Shown here: one piece after another, positions 58,527 to 64,000 of the stretch
Layout: every line of letters begins with the position of its first letter
How positions within the stretch are numbered: the first letter of the stretch is position 1
Assembly (NCBI GenBank): GCA_034430155.1
Contig: DAOUET010000059.1
Location: forward strand, 1-64,000
Length of the DNA: 64,000 nt
Reading direction: 5' to 3'
Origin: DAOUET01 sp034430155
Lineage (GTDB): Bacteria; Chloroflexota; Anaerolineae; Anaerolineales; UBA4823
Notes under the pieces: generated by a model
Told to the model about the DNA's origin: nothing
Seen by the model: only the letters and a program-made list of their open reading frames with translations
Databases searched by the model: none
Position numbers and translations under genes: made by a program

Positions 58527-59216
58527 ATGGCGAGAAGAATCCTGGTTGTGGATGATAAGAAAGAACTGCGAGCTTTATTAAAGCAGTACTTAACTCAAGA
58601 AGGTTTCGAAATCCTCACGGCCAGCGATGGACAGGAAGCCCTGTTCGTTGCCCGCCAGGAAAAACCTAACTTGATCATCCTGGATCTGATGATGCCGAAT
58701 ATGGGCGGGTATGAGTTTATGCGGGTGTATGCTCGGGAGGCAGAGACCCCCATAATCATCCTGACGGCCAAACTGGAAGAAAACGAAAAAGTGTTAGGGC
58801 TGGAATTGGGGGCAGATGATTATGTGACCAAGCCGTTCAGCATGCGCGAACTTACTGCCCGCGTAAGGGCCGTGCTACGCCGGATGGAGAAACAGACGGT
58901 CGAACAGGATATTTTACGGGCGGCTGATATCACGGTGGACCGGGTTGGACGAATGGTGGTGGTAAGCGATAGACAAGTAGAGCTTACCCCGTCAGAATTT
59001 AATTTGTTGGCGACATTGATGGCTGCTCCCGGCAGGACGTTTTCACGCCAGGAATTGCTGGAACGCATCCAGAAGACAACTTACGAGGGCTACGAACGCA
59101 CTATCGACGTGCATATCCGTAATCTGCGCGCCAAAATTGAACCAGAAGCCTCCAGACCGAGGTATGTGGAAACCGTTTATGGCATCGGCTACCGCTTTGC
59201 GCCACAGCGCAAGTGA
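58527..59216 (+). CDS. OmpR-family response regulator (system 3)
   Basis: The 229-residue protein has a receiver (RRILVVDDKKELR, Asp in IILDLMMPNMGG about 53, IILTAKLEE, VTKPFSMREL) and a winged helix (LTPSEFNLLATLMAAPGR, VHIRNLRAKIEPE, TVYGIGYRF). It belongs to a different branch from the other two regulators (VYGIGYRF and LTPSEF against RGAGYR and LTAKEF). AGGAGG lies 6-7 nt before ATG 58527. The kinase follows after 15 nt. Confidence 0.93.
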   Translation: MARRILVVDDKKELRALLKQYLTQEGFEILTASDGQEALFVARQEKPNLIILDLMMPNMGGYEFMRVYAREAETPIIILTAKLEENEKVLGLELGADDYVTKPFSMRELTARVRAVLRRMEKQTVEQDILRAADITVDRVGRMVVVSDRQVELTPSEFNLLATLMAAPGRTFSRQELLERIQKTTYEGYERTIDVHIRNLRAKIEPEASRPRYVETVYGIGYRFAPQRK

Positions 59217-59231
59217 TCAAGTAAGGAACTT

Positions 59232-60605
59232 ATGATACGCTCACTGGCTTCCAAATTAACGCTGGCCTTTCTGCTGGTCGGTTTGACCGGAGCTGTTCTG
59301 GTGGCGGTCTTCGTCCGGCAGCGTACCCAACGTGAGTTTGACCAATTCATTTTGGATCAAAATCAACAAGCCCTGGTTAGTAACCTGACCGAGTATTACC
59401 AAGAAAATGGGAGCTGGAACGGTATAGATAGCGTATTCCGCCCTGGCAGGGGTGAACCCTTCCCTAACCCGTATGCCGGGGCACGCTGGGAAGTGCGCCG
59501 AGCTCTTTTCACCGTTGCAGATGCGAATGGGACGATAGTATTAGCAGGCGGGCAGGAGCGCCTGGGCCAACAAATTTCTCAGTCTAACCTGAACAAGGGT
59601 GTGCCCTTGGAAGTAGACGGTGAAACCGTTGGATGGTTGCTGTTTACACAAGTTCTGGAACGCTTTAACCCTGGCACCCCGGAGGGGAATTTTTTAACCA
59701 GTTTGAACCAGGCTACCATATTCAGCGCGCTGGGAGCCGTCGGAATCGCTTTGGTATTAGGGGGAATCCTGGCTTACACGCTGACACGCTCTTTGCGGGA
59801 ATTGACCTCTGCCACACAGATGCTGGCAAAGGGGAAACTGGGCCATAAGGTCAAAGTCCGCTCGCGGGACGAGCTGGGTGTGCTGGCCGAATCGTTCAAC
59901 CAGATGAGCGCTGAGTTAGCGCATGCCAATGATTTACGCCGCCGCATGACTGCGGATATTGCCCACGATTTACGCACCCCGCTGAGCGTGATATTAGGAT
60001 ACACTGAGGCCTTGAGCGATGGAAAGCTGCAGGCTACTCCAGAGATGTACGCCGTAATGCATACGGAAGCCCAGCGCCTCAGCCATTTGATCGACGATCT
60101 GAAGACCATCTCTCTAGCCGATGCGGGCGAGCTCCCACTCATGCCCCAGCTGATTGACCCGGGGGAGTTGCTGAGGCGCACTGCCATCGCGCACCAGGTC
60201 AAAGCCCAGAAGGAAAATATTGCGATCAAGGTGGATACGGCCCCAGACCTGCCCCTGGTGGAAGTGGACGTGGAACGCATAGCCCAGGTATTGGGAAACC
60301 TGGTAAGCAACGCGCTGCGCTACACCCCCTCAGGAGGTGAGATCCGGTTGTCCGCTCAAAGAGAAGACGGTGGAGTAAGCCTGCAGGTTACCGATACCGG
60401 TATGGGTATCGCCGTGGAGGATTTGCCCTATCTCTTTGAGCGATCTTTTCGGCGGGATAAAGCTCGCCAGCAGCCAAGTGGTGAAAGTGGTCTGGGCCTG
60501 GCTATCGCCAAATCGCTGGTAGAAGCCCATGGTGGCACGATTTCGGTTGAAAGTGCTTTAGGCACGGGGACAACTTTTAGGATCCATCTTCCAGCCAGTG
60601 AATGA
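59232..60605 (+). CDS. Sensor histidine kinase (system 3)
   Basis: The 457-residue kinase has two membrane helices (about 9-27 and 160-182), a sensor region of about 130 residues, HAMP (RSLRELTSATQMLAKGKLGHK), and HisKA with the phospho-acceptor His in ADIAHDLRTPLSVI (about 244). HATPase follows (NLVSNALRYT, DTGMGIA, GESGLGLAIAKSLVEAHGG). It resembles the BaeS group in the AHDLRTPLSV motif and sensor size, which together with the OmpR-type partner suggests an envelope-stress or efflux role, but this is inference. AAGGAA is 6 nt before ATG 59232. Confidence 0.92.
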   Translation: MIRSLASKLTLAFLLVGLTGAVLVAVFVRQRTQREFDQFILDQNQQALVSNLTEYYQENGSWNGIDSVFRPGRGEPFPNPYAGARWEVRRALFTVADANGTIVLAGGQERLGQQISQSNLNKGVPLEVDGETVGWLLFTQVLERFNPGTPEGNFLTSLNQATIFSALGAVGIALVLGGILAYTLTRSLRELTSATQMLAKGKLGHKVKVRSRDELGVLAESFNQMSAELAHANDLRRRMTADIAHDLRTPLSVILGYTEALSDGKLQATPEMYAVMHTEAQRLSHLIDDLKTISLADAGELPLMPQLIDPGELLRRTAIAHQVKAQKENIAIKVDTAPDLPLVEVDVERIAQVLGNLVSNALRYTPSGGEIRLSAQREDGGVSLQVTDTGMGIAVEDLPYLFERSFRRDKARQQPSGESGLGLAIAKSLVEAHGGTISVESALGTGTTFRIHLPASE

Positions 60606-60616
60606 ATCATTACCTC

Positions 60617-60805
60617 TCAAGGATACGCCAACCCATCAGAATAAACCCTTCGCAGCAAGGCGCGCACACGTGCAACCAATACCCTGGGTTGGAAAGCTTC
60701 CACCAGGCAAAGATCCGCACCAGCTTCTAAAGCCATCAGCCGGGCCTCATCCTTAATCCCTTCACCCAATAAGATAAATTGTTCCAAATCGCACTGCTCA
60801 CTTCT
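60617..60805 (-). pseudogene. Fragment of a response-regulator receiver domain
   Basis: A minus-strand frame ending at TGA 60617-60619 reads LGEGIKDEARLMALEAGADL, then LVEAFQPRVLVARVRALLRR. This is the second half of an OmpR-type receiver and the linker. The functional KP motif (DDYLxKPF) is changed to ADLCLVEAF, the phospho-acceptor part and the DNA-binding domain are missing, and no start is present. It lies tail-to-tail with the kinase of system 3. A short relic of another regulator is the best explanation. Confidence 0.6.
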
Positions 60806-60834
60806 CGGCGCAGCCGTGTCGTCTGCATGTGGGG

Positions 60835-61809
60835 TTAGCTGTCAGTTGATTTGCTAAGGTTGTCACTTTTTCCAAAATATCGTTTTGAGTATATGATCAA
60901 TCCTAAAGTAATTAATAACGGAACAGCAATGAGGCCCACAAGATGATAATCGTGAAGAAGGGTCAACTTGTCTAAAAATTCCATTTCATATGTTGGTAAA
61001 TTCATCATTAGGATAATATCGGAAAAACCATGTCTAGAAAAAGACATTACAGATGAAATGGTTAGCAAAGAAACATATATCAATGAGCCCCACCAGGCCC
61101 ATATTTCCAACCGGACTGTTCCATAAATCAGAATACCCAAAATTAGGATACAAAGAGAAATTATATAAACTGATTGACGACCAAGCATGATTTGTCTGAA
61201 CATCGGAAACAAACTTTGAAAGAAAATCGCAATGTGCATCCCTGTGACCATGGTTACAAACAGAAGTAATAAGGCCAGTAAAGGGAAAGGATATCTTTCC
61301 GTCCAGTATCTGTTTGAATCGTGCTCTTCGAACACCGATCTGAGTTTTTCGCTTTTGTAGAACCAAAGTGCTAGAACAGGTAACAAAATCAGAAAGGTAA
61401 ACGAAGAAACTCCAATTATGAACAATCGTACAAACAGAACATCTCGGCTAATTTCAAGTTTTAATGCCGATGGTATCAGCACAATCAAATTACCAACAAG
61501 CAAGATGCCTGCTCCTAACCAAAACCATATGTAAAGTTGGGTGAGAGTTAATGCCCAGCGGCGCAACTTTACGTGTCCAATTCCCACAGGTATGAATAAG
61601 GCAGCAATGATGTAATATCCAATATTCTGAACCACCAAAGCGGCAAACCAAAATGACCCTATCCCAAAACCATCATAGTGAAAACGACCACCTTTTGAAA
61701 AAAGATAGAAAACGAATATTTCTAGTGGCCCATAATATGCAGCAATTAAACCGACGATGATTAGTAAAACACCGATTATTCTCAGGAAATTGAGTATAAG
61801 CTTCTGCAT
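60835..61809 (-). CDS. Polytopic membrane protein, unknown
   Basis: The product of 324 residues (from ATG 61809, MQKLILNFLRI) has about eight hydrophobic helices and no recognised signature. Loops contain EEHDSNRYWTERYPF near residue 170 and HGFSDIILMMNLPTYEMEF near 265. It is richer in Ile, Phe and Tyr, and its gene in A+T, than its neighbours, hinting at separate origin. An in-frame ATG at 61848 would add 13 residues; no ribosome site clearly decides. It is probably transcribed alone. Confidence 0.65.
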   Translation of the reverse strand: MQKLILNFLRIIGVLLIIVGLIAAYYGPLEIFVFYLFSKGGRFHYDGFGIGSFWFAALVVQNIGYYIIAALFIPVGIGHVKLRRWALTLTQLYIWFWLGAGILLVGNLIVLIPSALKLEISRDVLFVRLFIIGVSSFTFLILLPVLALWFYKSEKLRSVFEEHDSNRYWTERYPFPLLALLLLFVTMVTGMHIAIFFQSLFPMFRQIMLGRQSVYIISLCILILGILIYGTVRLEIWAWWGSLIYVSLLTISSVMSFSRHGFSDIILMMNLPTYEMEFLDKLTLLHDYHLVGLIAVPLLITLGLIIYSKRYFGKSDNLSKSTDS

Positions 61810-61848
61810 TTGCTCATCACGATGGGCAGGTAGATGAAACCTCACCAT

Positions 61849-62255
61849 TTATTGCCAGCTAACTTTTCGATTAAAAATCATGTCTGTATAATCTAATTTC
61901 TTAAGCAAAGGAAAGGGATGGTCGGATGGTGATTGCAGGAAAGCGCGGTCGCGCCAGTGCGGTCTAAATCGAGCAGACAGATCGTAAAACTAAATGGTAT
62001 TCCAGCCATGGAGCCTGCTCCTTTCTCCGCCCCCTAAGGCGGATTCTTGAAATGTAGTATCTGGAACTACTATACAAGTTTTTTCCCCGCGATGCAAGAG
62101 GCGTGGCGGAGAGGCAGGCGTATCTTATGGACACTGCCTGCACTCACTTCACCAGGAGGTCGATGACGAGGGGGTTGGGGGCAGAGGCAGACTCGAAACT
62201 TCAAGACCTGAGAAAGAGCGTGATAGCGTGAAGGTAGAAGGTTCCGGAGAAACCC
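61849..62255. other. 407-bp gap without recognised gene
   Basis: Only a small hairpin TCCGCC/GGCGGA at 62026-62043 stands out. The stretch between the membrane protein and the carotenoid genes may hold the promoter of the former on the minus strand. Confidence 0.4.
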
Positions 62256-63125
62256 TCAATTGGGGCGAAGCAGATTGGTTCGCGTACCTGAGACCGGCGC
62301 CTCATGTTTTACTCCCAACCGCTTAGGGAGGTGGGGAGCGTCTGGGCTGGGAAACCACCGATACCTCCAGGAAGTCCACCGCTCCTGGCTGGCGCGAGCC
62401 ATGGTTAACGTCAGGCCAAATCCGATGAGCATAACCGTGGTCAAAAAAAACCCAGCTTCCTCTATTGGCAGCCTCCCGATGAATATTCCGGTCGACTGGG
62501 CTGGGTCAATGGTCCAGGTACCGGAAGAAATGGCCAGTGAATCTGCTACAGATATATAAAGGAATACAGGCAGAACCGCCAAAGCGACAAGCTTGCGAAA
62601 ATGCCACAAGATGTCCGCGCCGAAAGCGAATTGTACGCCAATGGCGGGCAGCGCCCAGAGGAGGATTAACGAAAAGTATGTCCCCGGTTTCCAGCCTGAG
62701 ACGAAGACATAGACTCCCCCCATCCAGACCATTCCAAGGATGGTCGGTAATATGATGCGGATATTCCTTCCAGGTTTGAATTCTCCGGGTGGGATTAACC
62801 TGCGGGCGAGGAACCACCACCAAACGCCGGTTAGAATGGTCTCGAGAACGAAGAAAGTATATTCTTCTATCGGGACCCAGCCCAAGATCAACCCGGAGAT
62901 GAGTTTTGGATCGTAATACCACACCCCTGTGGCGACCAGGTAGTTGTCCCATGGCGTAGTGTAGGTAACCGCCAACAGCACGTGCAAGACAATCGCTATC
63001 CAGATTGCCCGCCGGTTTTGGAATTCAGGGATGATTTTCCCACGACGCTCATACCACCACGTGATAATCAAGAAAATAATCAACGGGCCTGCCAGGAATT
63101 GGAACAAAAAACCGAAGTACGTCAT
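62256..63125 (-). CDS. Lycopene cyclase, two-repeat membrane type (CrtYcd/CarR-like)
   Basis: The 289-residue integral membrane protein contains two copies of the lycopene cyclase domain fused in one chain. The first has YTTPWDNYLVATGVWYYDP and WVPIEEYTFFVLETI; the second has SLAISSGTWTIDPAQSTGIF and RLPIEEAGFFLTTV. The PIEE pairs and PWD are the hallmark residues. The enzyme forms beta rings on lycopene. The ATG at 63125 overlaps the P450 stop (ATGA at 63122-63125), so the frame upstream of it is not part of this gene. With the P450 it makes a carotenoid-finishing unit whose other genes should lie beyond the right edge. Confidence 0.88.
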   Translation of the reverse strand: MTYFGFLFQFLAGPLIIFLIITWWYERRGKIIPEFQNRRAIWIAIVLHVLLAVTYTTPWDNYLVATGVWYYDPKLISGLILGWVPIEEYTFFVLETILTGVWWWFLARRLIPPGEFKPGRNIRIILPTILGMVWMGGVYVFVSGWKPGTYFSLILLWALPAIGVQFAFGADILWHFRKLVALAVLPVFLYISVADSLAISSGTWTIDPAQSTGIFIGRLPIEEAGFFLTTVMLIGFGLTLTMARASQERWTSWRYRWFPSPDAPHLPKRLGVKHEAPVSGTRTNLLRPN

Positions 63126-64000
63126 GTCGATTTCCGGTGAACTCGCATGTAAACCCCAGGCCTGGGCTCCAGGGTCGCACCCATGTGGGCATGTACTTTG
63201 GAGTTCATGAGTTGAAAGTGAAAGGTCTGAAGAAGGCGGGCGAGGACTAAGCGTGCTTCCATTAGCCCGAACGCTGCTCCGATGCAAGCGCGCGGTCCTC
63301 TGCCAAAGGGGATATAAGCGAAAGGTGGTTGTTTCCGACCTCGTTCGAAACGCTGCGGCAAGAAAAGGCCAGGATCTTCCCATGACTCGCCATCGCGCTG
63401 GGTCAGGTAGATAGAAACCATCAAACGCTCGCCAGCAGGCACGAGGCAGCCTTCCAGCTCCATATCCTCAGCCACTAATCGATTTCCAACATGGATGGGA
63501 GGGTACAACCGCAGGGTCTCCTTGATAACCTGGTCGAGCAGGGGCGGTTGCCAGCCGGAAGCCGCCGACGACGGGAGTTTACCCTGTAAGGCTGTGTCGA
63601 GGTCGCTCTGAAGGCGATCATAGATATCAGGATGACTGCCAAGTAGATAAAAGGTCCAGGCCAACAATGCGGTAGAAGTATCATGTCCGGCAATTAGCAT
63701 GGTCAGCATCTGGTCGCGGATTCGATCATCGTCCAGACCGGCCTCAATAAGGTGGCCTAGCAAGTCCGGTTGCCCCGGGTTGGCACGCCGGGTGCGGATG
63801 ATCCCGAACAGGTAGTCATCAACCTGGCGAAGCGATCGGTGGAAACCAAGCCTCGGGATGCGCCGCGAGAGGATCCAAAACCCGGGAGAGATAAATCTAA
63901 TCGCCTTAAGAATGGGCTTCCATAACCTAGGCATATCCTCCCAAAAATCCACCCCAAACAATCCCTGCATGACGATCAGCAGGGCAATACGGCGGGATTC
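63122..64000 (-). CDS. Cytochrome P450, possibly a carotenoid hydroxylase (5' end outside window)
   Basis: The frame is open to base 64000, so about the last 290 residues of the protein are visible. They include the I-helix LIAGHDTSTALLAW, the K-helix KETLRLYPP, the PERF-type LFLPQRFERG and the haem-binding FGRGPRACIGAAFGLMEAR with the Cys ligand. Because the lycopene cyclase gene overlaps by 4 nt, a role like CYP175A1 of Thermus (beta-ring hydroxylation of carotene) is likely but not shown. A fatty-acid P450 of the BM3 type also fits the motifs. Confidence 0.9.
   Translation of the reverse strand, partial: ESRRIALLIVMQGLFGVDFWEDMPRLWKPILKAIRFISPGFWILSRRIPRLGFHRSLRQVDDYLFGIIRTRRANPGQPDLLGHLIEAGLDDDRIRDQMLTMLIAGHDTSTALLAWTFYLLGSHPDIYDRLQSDLDTALQGKLPSSAASGWQPPLLDQVIKETLRLYPPIHVGNRLVAEDMELEGCLVPAGERLMVSIYLTQRDGESWEDPGLFLPQRFERGRKQPPFAYIPFGRGPRACIGAAFGLMEARLVLARLLQTFHFQLMNSKVHAHMGATLEPRPGVYMRVHRKST

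Overview
The window looks like chromosomal DNA from a Chloroflexota bacterium, most likely of the Anaerolineae. This is inference from gene content: a single-chain alpha-beta glycyl-tRNA synthetase, a mevalonate cluster with an archaeal-type HMG-CoA synthase and its DUF35 partner, two 6-phosphofructokinases with PPi-type active sites, methylmalonyl-CoA mutase, Thr/Pro-rich surface proteins with a sortase, and a two-repeat lycopene cyclase next to a P450. No 16S rRNA or ribosomal protein gene is present, so the placement is indirect.

Layout. 1-640: the end of an integron-type integrase and tRNA-Glu. 834-9529: an ATP-grasp protein, then a DNA-processing run made of an AddB-like helicase without nuclease, a UvrD-type helicase and a free-standing Fe-S nuclease, followed by RecJ. 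9726-14083 (minus): two-subunit class I fumarase, a SpoU rRNA methylase and an orphan GAF histidine kinase. 14323-18691: HMG-CoA reductase, HMG-CoA synthase, a thiolase-fold protein lacking its catalytic residues, and a DUF35 protein. 18770-24596: surface genes (LysM/M23 lipoprotein, patatin, sortase substrate, sortase, second sortase-like protein). 25106-27031: a DEDDh exonuclease plus a protein of unknown function with a nucleotidyltransferase-like motif. 27109-33537 (minus): a dead DUF4139 gene, GlyRS, a DsbA-like protein and a membrane-anchored sulfite-oxidase-family enzyme. 33605-36428: tRNA-Val, an AT-rich type II restriction-modification pair and a tRNA relic. 36437-44385 (minus): a cysteine hydrolase, a deleted FTR1 gene, a small metal-binding protein, two phosphofructokinases, methylmalonyl-CoA mutase and a class V aminotransferase. 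44574-60805: HtrA protease and three two-component systems, with phosphatase/sulfatase-fold enzymes and secreted proteins among them. 60835-64000 (minus): a membrane protein, lycopene cyclase and a P450 that runs off the end.

Strongest non-gene signals. (1) A 94-bp non-autonomous transposon occurs in three complete copies (7089, 24691, 38563), each with 16-bp terminal inverted repeats and its own perfect 5-bp target duplication; a fourth, truncated copy abuts the dead DUF4139 gene. (2) A shared promoter design (8-bp box, 3 bp, 8-bp box, 8 bp, -10) occurs three times: on both arms between htrA and the first two-component system, and before the second one. It suggests one OmpR/PhoB-type regulon for envelope stress. 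(3) Four genes are visibly decaying (DUF4139, FTR1, a ferric-reductase-like membrane protein, a receiver domain); two of them belong to iron uptake or reduction.

How the parts connect (inference): the mevalonate genes would feed the carotenoid enzymes at the right end. The sortase and its substrate, the LysM/M23 lipoprotein, HtrA and the three histidine kinases describe a cell that invests in its envelope. The helicase-nuclease run resembles AddAB or AdnAB split into separate chains.
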